Shown here: in pieces, positions 9,003 through 17,406 of the stretch | Numbering within the stretch: the first letter of the stretch is position 1 | Layout of the letters: every line of letters starts with the position of its first letter | From: Butyrivibrio sp. WCD3002 | GTDB taxonomy: Bacteria > Bacillota > Clostridia > Lachnospirales > Lachnospiraceae | Length of the DNA stretch: 64,000 bases | Direction: 5' to 3' | Assembly (NCBI RefSeq): GCF_000424265.1 | Contig: NZ_AUJO01000008.1 | Coordinates: 1 to 64,000, forward strand | Notes under the pieces: generated by a model | Database searches by the model: none | Told to the model about the DNA's origin: nothing | The model's input: the letters and a program-made list of their open reading frames with translations, nothing else | Made by a program: the position numbers and the translations under genes

Positions 9003-10175
9003 TTAATTATTATAAGTAAATGAATTAATCTCAATGTATGGAAGCTCTGAATCATCGCGTCCAAGAGATTTGTTCAGGAAATGTGCCAAAACAGTGGCAT
9101 AAACCTGTCTTCCTATCTCTTTGTAATGAAGTCCGTCAGCGAGATAATCCTCAAAGGTAGTAATCTTCAGATCAAAATATGTGGCATACATGGTATCAAG
9201 GTAAAAAAAGCCGTCATCCTCACAGAGGTTCCTTGATATATCAGCATATTCCGCAAGAGTACCTATTCCCTTGCTAACAGTGTAGCTGTCTCCTATAACA
9301 TATCCGTCAGCACCGTACCAGATGCAGTATGAAGGACTGCAGATGATGAACTTTGCCTTGGGACTTATGGAGCTCAAAATATCGCATCCCTTATTAAGCG
9401 CACCTCTGAAGGAGTGAATATCAAAGGGCTCGCCTTCGGTACTTAAATCCTTACCATTGATGTAATCATTTGCACCGTATTCTATAACATAGAAATCAAC
9501 ATTTGCAGGATTAACCTTATGATAATCCTCTGCTGCTGATGTATTGTCCATAAATGAGTCATCAGGAAGCTGTCCTGCAAGTGCATAGCATATACCTACA
9601 AAGCATGAGTCCTTGATATCCTGCGGAAGATCACTTGCTCCTCTCTCTATAGAAGCGCAGGTTCCGCCGATTCCAAGATTGTAAACTCTTACATCATCGC
9701 CCATAAGAGCTCTGGTATAAGCCGGAATCTCACTTCCTGTATCCCTGGCATTATCAAACTGACTGTCACCAAGAAAAACTATATCTATAGTATTATCTTC
9801 TGGGGCAGCTGCCTCTGCTTGTGCCTCAGCTTCTGCTGCTGCGGCAGCGTCTGCCTGAGCATCCTTCTGAAGTACATCCACAGGCTGTGTTATCTCTTCC
9901 TCTGCAATCTCAGGCTCAACTATATCGTCAGGATTAAATGAAGCTTCTACAGATGAAGCATCACTTGCAGAATTCTCAGCGTCAGCATTCTCAGTAGATG
10001 CTTCTCCACTGTTTACATCATTAGCATCGTTCGCTTCTGTTTCAGTCACATTCTCTGCAGAAATATCTGTCTGTGCCTGATTTGCTTTATTTTGTGCAGA
10101 TAGTACTGCTTCCTTTGAGCATCCGGCAGAGAATACCACCATAAGTGTCATGGCAAGTGCCAGCTTCTTTCTCAT
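9003..10175 (-). CDS. SGNH/GDSL hydrolase lipoprotein
   Basis: 390 residues starting MRKKLALAMTLMVVFSAGC, a lipoprotein signal with lipobox SAGC (Cys19). A long Ala/Glu/Asp/Ser-rich linker (about 20-140) precedes the catalytic domain: DIVFLGDSQFDN (block I), NLGIGGTC (II), VIEYGANDYING (III) and DGLHYKEIG (V), a complete SGNH set. It is an extracellular, membrane-tethered esterase or acyltransferase. The start at 10175 has GAGAGGAG upstream; an earlier in-frame start lacks a ribosome site. Likely role: de-acylation or acyl transfer on the cell-surface polymer made by this locus (inference). Between this gene and the GT2 gene upstream lies a 160-base gap with a double palindrome. Confidence 0.88.
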   Translation of the reverse strand: MRKKLALAMTLMVVFSAGCSKEAVLSAQNKANQAQTDISAENVTETEANDANDVNSGEASTENADAENSASDASSVEASFNPDDIVEPEIAEEEITQPVDVLQKDAQADAAAAAEAEAQAEAAAPEDNTIDIVFLGDSQFDNARDTGSEIPAYTRALMGDDVRVYNLGIGGTCASIERGASDLPQDIKDSCFVGICYALAGQLPDDSFMDNTSAAEDYHKVNPANVDFYVIEYGANDYINGKDLSTEGEPFDIHSFRGALNKGCDILSSISPKAKFIICSPSYCIWYGADGYVIGDSYTVSKGIGTLAEYADISRNLCEDDGFFYLDTMYATYFDLKITTFEDYLADGLHYKEIGRQVYATVLAHFLNKSLGRDDSELPYIEINSFTYNN

Positions 10176-10261
10176 AAAAACTCCTCTCAATAAGTCGGTC
10201 AAAAATTAATAATCCTTTTGATAATAGCATGAATTAATTTTTTTAAAAGGAAAGCTCATAA

Positions 10262-10282
10262 ATCTTAAGATAATCTTAAGAT
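10262..10282. promoter_or_regulatory. Tandem palindromes upstream of the SGNH lipoprotein gene
   Basis: Two copies of the perfect 10-base palindrome ATCTTAAGAT at 10262-10271 and 10273-10282, centres 11 bases apart, so they face the same side of the helix. With the flanking bases the whole is a 23-base palindrome. It lies about 90 bases upstream of the lipoprotein start. A regulator-binding site is inferred; the protein is unknown. Confidence 0.45.
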
Positions 10283-10365
10283 TATGGACACAGTAAGTTC
10301 AAAATAAAAAACCGCATAAAAATGCCCTCTCCACAGGATTTACCAATAAAGAGGACATATCACTG

Positions 10366-11310
10366 TCAGGATTTTTTAAGCTTCTCTTTCTTTTCGGAAT
10401 GGAGGCTTATCAGCCTCATTTCAAATTCCCTTCGGTGGTTTATGGTCATATTATTGAGTATAAGTCCCGAAAAGATTGAAAGCAGTGCTGCCATCATCAC
10501 AAAGCCGCACACGATCAACGTGGGGAACCTTTCAACAAGCCCCGTCTCAACAAATGAAATAAAAATCGGGATAAAGAATACTATTGAAATGATAGCAAAT
10601 ACGGCTGCAAGGATTGAGAAAAATCCCATAGGCTTATAATCTCTGTAAAGCCTGCCAATGGTCATAAGTACGCGCATTCCGTCCGAATAGGTATTGAGCT
10701 TTGACTCTGATCCTTCAGGTCGATCGCGGAACTCTATAATGTAGTTCTCAATCTGCATATGATTATTTACTGCGTGAATCGTCATCTCTGTCTCAATTTC
10801 AAAGCCTGTGGACAAAACAGGAAATGTTTTTGCAAATTCGTAGCTAAATGCACGAAATCCAGTCATAACATCTCTTATATCGCAGTCGAAAAGTCTATTG
10901 ATACTGCCTCTTACAAGGCTGTTTCCAAAATTGTGGAAAGGTCTCTTATTCTCCGTAAAGTATGTTGATGAGAGTCTGTCGCCTACAACCATATCCGCAT
11001 TTTTATTAAGTACAAGCTCGCACATTCCAGGAGCAGAATCCATGGGATAAGTGTCATCTCCATCCACCATGATGTAGCACTCCGCATCAATTTCGCGGAA
11101 CATTCTGCGGATTACATTACCCTTTCCCTGAACATACTCATGTCTTACCACTGCACCTGCTGCCTTAGAAATCTCTGCAGTTTTATCCGTGGAATTATTG
11201 TCATAAACATAAATAACCGCATCGGGTAAAGCTGCCCTTGAATCCCTTATTACCTTTTCAATTGTCTGTGCTTCGTTGTAGCAGGGTATTAAAACCGCTA
11301 TCTTGTCCAT
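10366..11310 (-). CDS. GT2 glycosyltransferase with two C-terminal membrane helices (DPM/GtrB-like)
   Basis: 314 residues. KIAVLIPCYNEAQTIEKVI opens a GT-A fold; IYVYDNNSTDKT and ECYIMVDGDDTYPMD supply nucleotide- and metal-binding acidic residues, and DVMTGFRAF matches the acceptor region of polyprenyl-phosphate sugar synthases. Two hydrophobic helices follow (about 235-290). Such enzymes transfer hexose from a nucleotide sugar to polyprenyl phosphate, giving the donor used by GT-C transferases such as those encoded nearby. It is the last gene of a three-gene operon with the radical SAM and membrane-protein genes. Confidence 0.88.
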   Translation of the reverse strand: MDKIAVLIPCYNEAQTIEKVIRDSRAALPDAVIYVYDNNSTDKTAEISKAAGAVVRHEYVQGKGNVIRRMFREIDAECYIMVDGDDTYPMDSAPGMCELVLNKNADMVVGDRLSSTYFTENKRPFHNFGNSLVRGSINRLFDCDIRDVMTGFRAFSYEFAKTFPVLSTGFEIETEMTIHAVNNHMQIENYIIEFRDRPEGSESKLNTYSDGMRVLMTIGRLYRDYKPMGFFSILAAVFAIISIVFFIPIFISFVETGLVERFPTLIVCGFVMMAALLSIFSGLILNNMTINHRREFEMRLISLHSEKKEKLKKS

Positions 11311-11323
11311 TACTTAACCTTCC

Positions 11324-13096
11324 TTACTTAACCTCATATACATAAATCACATAGGGTGATGATTCATCACTGTATGTGCCCCTTAAGCTGAGGTTCTTTT
11401 CTGCTGCATTTGATATATCTATTCTTGAGAAAATATATCTGCAGCCCAGCTCCTTCAATGCTTTGCTGTCTATATAGATATCGTTATCCGTAACACCGGT
11501 ATAGCTTCTTGTGGCCATTACGATGGAATCATCCGTTCCCGAATACAGATAGCACCTGGCTCCCCACTCATCGAAGTATATTCTGGTATTTTCCTTCCGA
11601 AGAAGCGCAGGCTCTATAACCTTTCTGAAAGCATCCTTGTACTCCTGAGTATAAAAGCCAAGATATCCGTCAACAGTGGATATGCCGTTATATTCAAGGA
11701 CTGCCGGATGCATTCCGTATGCCGCTGACCAGTCATCCTCTGAATAATCAATATCGGATTTTATTATATCAAAAAGCTTCTCGGAATAGAATTCTCTGTA
11801 GCTAAGTCTGTCCACCTCGTGACCTGTCTTTATTCTGTAGGCAGTTCCATAGGCTGTATCATAAAGATCGTTATAGTGCTCCGAGCCTATAAGAATCACG
11901 AATACCGCTATAACCGGGATAATGGCAGAGCCAAAGATCAGAAGCTTCTTGTAAACATCACTTTTTTTATCTTCTGCAGCCTTAGCCATCCGATAGCATA
12001 TTATGAAAAGAGATGCATACCATAAAAATGGGCTAAAGAAGATGGTTCTGTTAAACTGCCACCCTGTTAGAGGCGGAAGAAGAGTGGCCACAAGATTTCT
12101 CATGGCCTCACTGTAATAAGCTCCGTAAACCGCACTGTTAAATATAAGAAGTACAGCAAACAGGTTATATACATCACCGAAAATCCCCCGGATATTCTTT
12201 TTATAAATGTATCTTACATTAAGGAAAACGAAATATATGATACATACCGGCAAAACAAAGTATGAATGGGCATCATCTGCGTGCATCATGCCATTTTTCC
12301 ATACATCAAAGGACTCTCCGAATATCTGAGGAAGTGTCATACTTGCATCCTTCATGGAGCTTCTGATAGTCACTTCATCCGAAAACAGCATGGTTCCGAA
12401 AAGGCGGTACTCCAAAATCGCAAATCCGGCTGACAGAACCACAAGACCTATGCAAAGAGAAAACGACAGCTTTTTATCTGCTATCCATCTCCAGATTATA
12501 GCAAGAACAAGGTATCCAAGAATAAACATTCCAAAATAGGAAAAATATGAAACTACCGGATAAAAAAACAGGAGAACGTAGTATTTAATGGATTTTGCTG
12601 ACAATCCTTCCCTGTAGATCCGTCTAAGCAGATAAATGACAAGGGGAATCGACGCAAAGGGTATTCCAAAGGCCGGGAACAGATTAAGTATTCCATAGGC
12701 AAAACCGCATATATATGCAGGGGCATCGCATTTAAGGCCAAAATCCTTTGCAAGAAGAATACAAGAAACAAGTGCTGTTACAATCTTCAGAATGTAGCCC
12801 AGAATATATGCTGTATAAGCGGGAAATATCTCAAATAATACAGAATAAAGATAGAATTCACCAGGCAGATTATCTCTGCTGATCCCATGAAGAAACGGCA
12901 CCAGCGCATCATGGGCAAAAAACGTATCCGTATTTTGCATCATTTTGTACTGAGCCATAAAAAGATCAAGATTATCGGGTATAGCAATATAGCTGTTTTC
13001 ACCAACCACCATGTACATGGTAAAAACAGCCATAATAAACAAAGTTATAAGCAGGATATACCATCTTGAAAGTATTTTTCCGGCAAAATCCTTCAC
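11324..13096 (-). CDS. Large polytopic membrane protein (DUF6044/YfhO-like)
   Basis: 590 residues with about a dozen hydrophobic helices and a C-terminal extracytoplasmic domain (about 430-590). The N-terminal loop NSYIAIPDNLDLFMAQYKMM has the Asp-rich arrangement seen in YfhO and GT-C-like proteins. The start codon is GTG with AAGGAG upstream; the gene begins 15 bases after the radical SAM gene. YfhO is implicated in glycosylation of lipoteichoic acid, and a comparable sugar-transfer role using the adjacent GT2 product is plausible but inferred. Family assignment is from memory of overall pattern. Confidence 0.65.
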   Translation of the reverse strand: MKDFAGKILSRWYILLITLFIMAVFTMYMVVGENSYIAIPDNLDLFMAQYKMMQNTDTFFAHDALVPFLHGISRDNLPGEFYLYSVLFEIFPAYTAYILGYILKIVTALVSCILLAKDFGLKCDAPAYICGFAYGILNLFPAFGIPFASIPLVIYLLRRIYREGLSAKSIKYYVLLFFYPVVSYFSYFGMFILGYLVLAIIWRWIADKKLSFSLCIGLVVLSAGFAILEYRLFGTMLFSDEVTIRSSMKDASMTLPQIFGESFDVWKNGMMHADDAHSYFVLPVCIIYFVFLNVRYIYKKNIRGIFGDVYNLFAVLLIFNSAVYGAYYSEAMRNLVATLLPPLTGWQFNRTIFFSPFLWYASLFIICYRMAKAAEDKKSDVYKKLLIFGSAIIPVIAVFVILIGSEHYNDLYDTAYGTAYRIKTGHEVDRLSYREFYSEKLFDIIKSDIDYSEDDWSAAYGMHPAVLEYNGISTVDGYLGFYTQEYKDAFRKVIEPALLRKENTRIYFDEWGARCYLYSGTDDSIVMATRSYTGVTDNDIYIDSKALKELGCRYIFSRIDISNAAEKNLSLRGTYSDESSPYVIYVYEVK

Positions 13097-13111
13097 AGCT
13101 ACTCCTTAAAA

Positions 13112-14107
13112 TCAGTCTTCCTTCTTAATAAGCTTCATTCTCTGCTGACCGCCGAGCTTGTTTGGATCTCTTCCCTCAAGAATGGCGTTAACCATAGTCA
13201 TACGGAAGCCTGCATCAATGAAATCACAGTGCTTGCAGAAGGGCTCGTTCTGACGGCCACCGGCAATCTTTCTTCTGACCTCCATGAACTTTTCTGAAGC
13301 CCAGCCTTCCTTAAGGCTTACCTTACTAAGATCGGCAAAATCAGTAACCTCATAGTTATCACAGCAGCAAAGGCCAAGCTTACCGTTAGGCATGATCCAC
13401 ATATCTGTGAAGGGAAGAAGACAGGTCTCCTTTATAACCTTCTCAGTAGCCTGTTTATTAGGTGCAGAACCTGCTCTGTTTGTAAGAACTTCCTCCAAGT
13501 ATCTCATCTGAATCTCGATATCAAGATCCTTAAACTCCTCGGGATTAGCCTTAACATACTCATATATCTCCTGAATGTTGTCATGGAGCTTAAATTCCAT
13601 GCTGTAGTTGTTGATAATGAGCTGATTGATATAGGGCTTTATCTGCTTTACCTTATCAATATTGAGAATAAGTCCGTTGGTACTCATGAAAATGAAGCTC
13701 TCAGGGAGCTTTTCTCTGGCATACTTATGTCTCTCAACAATCTTTGTATCAAGCCAGGGTTCGTTATTTCCATAAAGGGTAAGATGTCCCTTGTAGCCCC
13801 AGTCAGCAAGCTGGTCGATGATGTTTTTATAAAGGTCATCATCAATCTTGCAAAGAGGTCTCTTCTCTGCGTGAACATTAGCTGTACAGAATGCGCAGGT
13901 GGAGTTACATCTGTTGATGGTCTCGATATTTACAACATTGGGCATCGGAACCTCAGGTGCATTCATGAAATAATCGATATATTTCTGCTGAGATTTGTGT
14001 CTTGTAACGAACTGAAGCTTCAAATATGCTTCACTTGCAAGCATAGGAAAATGCTTTCTTGCAAACCATCCGAATTTACCCATGAAACTGTTTATCTTAA
14101 TTGGCAT
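13112..14107 (-). CDS. Radical SAM protein with SPASM-like C-terminus
   Basis: 331 residues. The [4Fe-4S]-binding triad is Cys67, Cys71 and Cys74 (NRCNSTCAFCTAN). A C-terminal cysteine-rich part (KLGLCCCDNYE, EPFCKHCDF) looks like a SPASM auxiliary-cluster domain. The ATG at 14107 is chosen because GGAGG sits 9 bases upstream, and the longer ATG lies inside that ribosome site. A TATAAT at 14142-14147 (minus strand) marks the probable promoter. Members act on peptides or sugars; with a GT2 and a membrane protein downstream, a sugar or lipid-carrier modification is likelier than a peptide one. Substrate unknown. Confidence 0.8.
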   Translation of the reverse strand: MPIKINSFMGKFGWFARKHFPMLASEAYLKLQFVTRHKSQQKYIDYFMNAPEVPMPNVVNIETINRCNSTCAFCTANVHAEKRPLCKIDDDLYKNIIDQLADWGYKGHLTLYGNNEPWLDTKIVERHKYAREKLPESFIFMSTNGLILNIDKVKQIKPYINQLIINNYSMEFKLHDNIQEIYEYVKANPEEFKDLDIEIQMRYLEEVLTNRAGSAPNKQATEKVIKETCLLPFTDMWIMPNGKLGLCCCDNYEVTDFADLSKVSLKEGWASEKFMEVRRKIAGGRQNEPFCKHCDFIDAGFRMTMVNAILEGRDPNKLGGQQRMKLIKKED

Positions 14108-14194
14108 TATAAAATCCTCCATAAATCGTCAAACAGAGTTTATTATAGCACATGCGTATCAAATTTTTCCACTATAATGAAATTTGTTTTTAGT

Positions 14195-14223
14195 TTGACG
14201 TCAGGCCAGCTGTTTCCTATAAT
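14195..14223 (+). promoter_or_regulatory. Promoter for the GT39-like gene
   Basis: TTGACG at 14195-14200, a 17-base spacer and TATAAT at 14218-14223, 52 bases before the ATG of the downstream gene. It lies in the divergent gap shared with the radical SAM gene. Confidence 0.8.
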
Positions 14224-14275
14224 TAATGAATATCAAGAAGATAATCATTAGAAAAATCAAGCTTCGGAGCACACT

Positions 14276-16168
14276 ATGAGTACGATAAACCTGTTATTTA
14301 CTACATTATATCTGGCTGCTGCAGGTGGATGTGTTGTTCTATGGTATAAGCGTGACAAAAGCAGCAGCTCTCAGATCAATATCTCAAATGTTTCATTTAA
14401 TAAACTGTATACTATTCTGCTTCCTATCGCCGTGGTGATTTTAGGAGGTCTCCTTAGACTGTATAAGCTGGGCGATATTCCTATGGGCCTTCATCAGGAC
14501 GAAGCTTCAATCGGATATGAGGCCTACATTCTGTCTACATTCGGAATCGACAGAAATGGCTACAGATTCCCTGTTTATCCTATAACCTATGGTTCAGGCG
14601 GCGGAAGCCCTCTTATGATCTATCTTAATGTAATCACCACCTTCCTCTTTGGATCCGGGGTGACAACACTTCGTGCTTTGCCTGCAGTATTGGGAATCCT
14701 TACACTGCCTCTTTTCTTCCTGACAATACAGAAGCTTTCATCAAGCAGTATTAAAACCTCTGAAAATGTAAACTCTCTTCAGAACATTAACGGAGAATAT
14801 ATCTGGATTCCGCTGGTATCACTTTGCATCATTACCTTTAGTCCTTATCATTTGATGCTCTCAAGATGGAGTCTTGACAGTAACACGACCCCATTCTGGA
14901 TCATCCTTTCACTTTTCCTTTTTACGCAGGGTATGTCTCTCCAGAAGGATTTCTCCTCCTTTGAGAATGTGGGAACCCTTTTCCAGGCAAGAGATAAAAA
15001 GAAAAGAGAATTGCTGCACTCATCAGACGTAAAGGCCACATTATTGTTCGCCTTATCAGCTGTCTGCTATGCACTATCACTATACAGCTACGGCGCAACC
15101 ACGATAATTATTCCGATACATCTTCTGATAATTTCAATATTCTGTGTGAAAACAGGACGCATGACACCATTTCAGATGATTCTCGGAATCATACTGTTTA
15201 TTCTCTTTTTGTTACCGCTGATCCTGTTCTATGCAGTGAGCTTTTTCGGACTTCCGCAGATCATTACACCTGCATTTACCATAAATGCTCTTACATCCAA
15301 AAGATCAGTATTTGCATCCGGCTCAGGATTTATGCTTGCAATTGTAAAGAGCATTATTACAATGGTTAAGAATCTGACTGTTGGTAACTCATCGGAACAG
15401 ATACTCAACTACATACCGGGCTTTGCGCCTTTATTCTCATTTACTTTTCCTATAACAATTGCCGGAATGGTCGCAAGCTTTATTAGAGCAAAACGCGGCG
15501 AATGCCTGGATGTTTTCATGATCAGCCTGTTTATTCCTTCATTTGTCTTTGGACTCTTTGTGGAGGAGGATATAAACAGAATGGTGGTACTTTTTATTCC
15601 CGTCATGTATTTTCTTGCAAGAGGATATATTTTTGTGACCTCAGAATTCATCATGATAGAAAAAGCTACGGCCAATAAGACTCTTCGTACTCTGATGATT
15701 GCCTGTAAGAGTGCAGCACCTGCCATTTTCTTCGTTGCCGCCGCACTTTTCGTCAGTACATATTTTGAAGATTACAACCGTATGACCACAGATGCATTCA
15801 TGCCGGGCTATGGTGAAGCCTGCAACTATGCAAATGACGCTGCAGCTGATGATAAGCTTATCTACTCAACTTACTCACACCTCTCAGCGCCATATATGAT
15901 TGCACTGTATTACACAAAGACATCACCTTATGAATTTATGGAAACTGTTCATTACAGGGATGATAGCTCAGAATTCAGAATTGCAGATTCCTTTGGAAAA
16001 TTTGTTTTTGGTCTTCCGGAGGATTTTAAGGATAAATCCGGTTTCTATTTAGACGATGGAAATGTATTTATCCTGCATAGAGACGACCTGTCAGAAAACG
16101 AGATAACCGCGGATGGTTCTAAATACAAATTCTCGTATTTCGGAAATTTTGTCGTGGTAACAAATTAG
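14276..16168 (+). CDS. GT39/ArnT-like membrane glycosyltransferase
   Basis: 630 residues, polytopic. After the first helices comes RLYKLGDIPMGLHQDEASIG, the extracytoplasmic loop with the Asp-Glu pair characteristic of protein-mannosyltransferase/ArnT-type GT-C enzymes, followed by about eleven more helices and a C-terminal extracytoplasmic domain. The family moves sugars from polyprenyl-phosphate donors to acceptors on the outer face of the membrane. GGAG precedes the ATG and a clear promoter lies upstream, so it is transcribed alone, against most of its neighbours. Confidence 0.82.
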   Translation: MSTINLLFTTLYLAAAGGCVVLWYKRDKSSSSQINISNVSFNKLYTILLPIAVVILGGLLRLYKLGDIPMGLHQDEASIGYEAYILSTFGIDRNGYRFPVYPITYGSGGGSPLMIYLNVITTFLFGSGVTTLRALPAVLGILTLPLFFLTIQKLSSSSIKTSENVNSLQNINGEYIWIPLVSLCIITFSPYHLMLSRWSLDSNTTPFWIILSLFLFTQGMSLQKDFSSFENVGTLFQARDKKKRELLHSSDVKATLLFALSAVCYALSLYSYGATTIIIPIHLLIISIFCVKTGRMTPFQMILGIILFILFLLPLILFYAVSFFGLPQIITPAFTINALTSKRSVFASGSGFMLAIVKSIITMVKNLTVGNSSEQILNYIPGFAPLFSFTFPITIAGMVASFIRAKRGECLDVFMISLFIPSFVFGLFVEEDINRMVVLFIPVMYFLARGYIFVTSEFIMIEKATANKTLRTLMIACKSAAPAIFFVAAALFVSTYFEDYNRMTTDAFMPGYGEACNYANDAAADDKLIYSTYSHLSAPYMIALYYTKTSPYEFMETVHYRDDSSEFRIADSFGKFVFGLPEDFKDKSGFYLDDGNVFILHRDDLSENEITADGSKYKFSYFGNFVVVTN

Positions 16169-16191
16169 TAATAAGCTATAAGGATTTATTT

Positions 16192-16225
16192 AAGGCAGCC
16201 CGGATTTCAGGCTGCCTTTTCTTTT
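16192..16225. terminator. Terminator between convergent GT-C genes
   Basis: Perfect 9-base arms at 16192-16200 and 16210-16218 with a 9-base loop, then TTCTTTT. The stop codon of the leftward gene (16207) lies in the loop, so the hairpin overlaps its 3' end. Confidence 0.85.
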
Positions 16226-17388
16226 GAAGATATTTTAAATACATAGAATACAAAGCATACATAGGCCACGATCTCTGCAATTGATATTGGTATCATGGAA
16301 ATATCATACTGCCCGAAAAGAACTATCACATATACCAAAAGCGAGCAGATATTCATCACAAGAACTATTGGCCAAAGCTCACGCTTTACAAAGGCACACA
16401 CCGTTGTCATCAAAAGAACAATCGCATAATCATACCTCTCATGCATTCCCGGAAGGAACATGGTGCAGGTCCAGGCCATCAGAAGTCCGAACACGATGGC
16501 ATTTTCTTTTTTCTGTAAAAAATCTTTCTTACGATAGGCATAGATCACAAGCCCCAGAAGAATTCCCGCCGTAAGTGCTATTGCCGGAAGCTTCAAATAC
16601 TTATCAAGGTTATCCAGTCCGAAATTATAGATATTAGGATAGTAGGAAACCATTCCGTAGCCTTCTGTTGTGGTTTCCTGGGTCTGGGACATATAGGCAA
16701 AATAAGTATCTCTTAGGCCCTTTTTGCAAAGCACCGAAGGCAGTCCCATTATCAGATACATAACGGGAATCCAGCCAAATTCAAGAATGCTAAAGCCTTT
16801 TTTTATCAGATAGATCATAAAAAAGAAGGGCACAAATAAAATCGCCTGAAGCTTAAAGCCAAAAGATATGGCAAAGAAGATAAAAGCAGCTCTGTATTGA
16901 TCCTTTAGGAGGTAATATACAGCGATTACGATAAATACAACGTAAATGGCATCACACTGCTTCCAAAGTGCTCCGTTAAATACAACAAAAGGAAGTAAAA
17001 GTGAAAGAGCTGCTGCATAATTGGCTTTTCTCTCAGCGTCCTGCGCTAAAACGCCTTTTTCTCCCAATAAAAAGAGAACAATTTTCCTGATATAAAGAGC
17101 ACTGACTATCTCAGCTATAAAAGAAAAGACCGCCAGCGGAATATACGGCTCCACGGGAAAAAGTGAGCATATGGCGTACATAATGTTATAGGGCACATAG
17201 TAATCCCCTATATTTTTTCCAAGACCTGTAATAATGCCGTATTCTCTGTAGGCATTGACCCAGGGAAGATAATAGGAATTATAATCCGGAGAAAGAGTAA
17301 CCTCCGGAATCATGAGAAGTCTCGCCACTACGGCAATAAGAATCATGATACCAGGAATCACCCTGTCTGAAGCTTTATTCTTAGTCAA
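16207..17388 (-). CDS. Gpi18-like/GT-C membrane mannosyltransferase candidate
   Basis: 393 residues with about ten helices. The first loop, LSPDYNSYYLPWVNAYREYG, has the Asp and aromatic pattern of COG5542 (Gpi18-related) and ALG6/8-like GT-C transferases. TTG is the likely start, GGAGG lying 11 bases upstream; an in-frame ATG lies 14 codons further in. It follows the DUF6056-like gene by 18 bases, in one operon. A polyprenyl-linked hexosyl donor is expected from the family; acceptor unknown. Confidence 0.7.
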   Translation of the reverse strand: MTKNKASDRVIPGIMILIAVVARLLMIPEVTLSPDYNSYYLPWVNAYREYGIITGLGKNIGDYYVPYNIMYAICSLFPVEPYIPLAVFSFIAEIVSALYIRKIVLFLLGEKGVLAQDAERKANYAAALSLLLPFVVFNGALWKQCDAIYVVFIVIAVYYLLKDQYRAAFIFFAISFGFKLQAILFVPFFFMIYLIKKGFSILEFGWIPVMYLIMGLPSVLCKKGLRDTYFAYMSQTQETTTEGYGMVSYYPNIYNFGLDNLDKYLKLPAIALTAGILLGLVIYAYRKKDFLQKKENAIVFGLLMAWTCTMFLPGMHERYDYAIVLLMTTVCAFVKRELWPIVLVMNICSLLVYVIVLFGQYDISMIPISIAEIVAYVCFVFYVFKISSKEKAA

Positions 17389-17406
17389 AAGGAAGAAACC
17401 TCCAAA

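Noticed and set aside
10322..10360. Terminator after the GT2 gene at 10366
   Set aside because: Only about five G-C/A-T pairs (CCTCT with AGAGG) and a long loop; too weak to annotate.
13583..14251. 222-codon plus-strand frame opposite the radical SAM gene
   Set aside because: Antisense shadow; Cys-rich composition mirrors the opposite strand and it overlaps the real promoter region.
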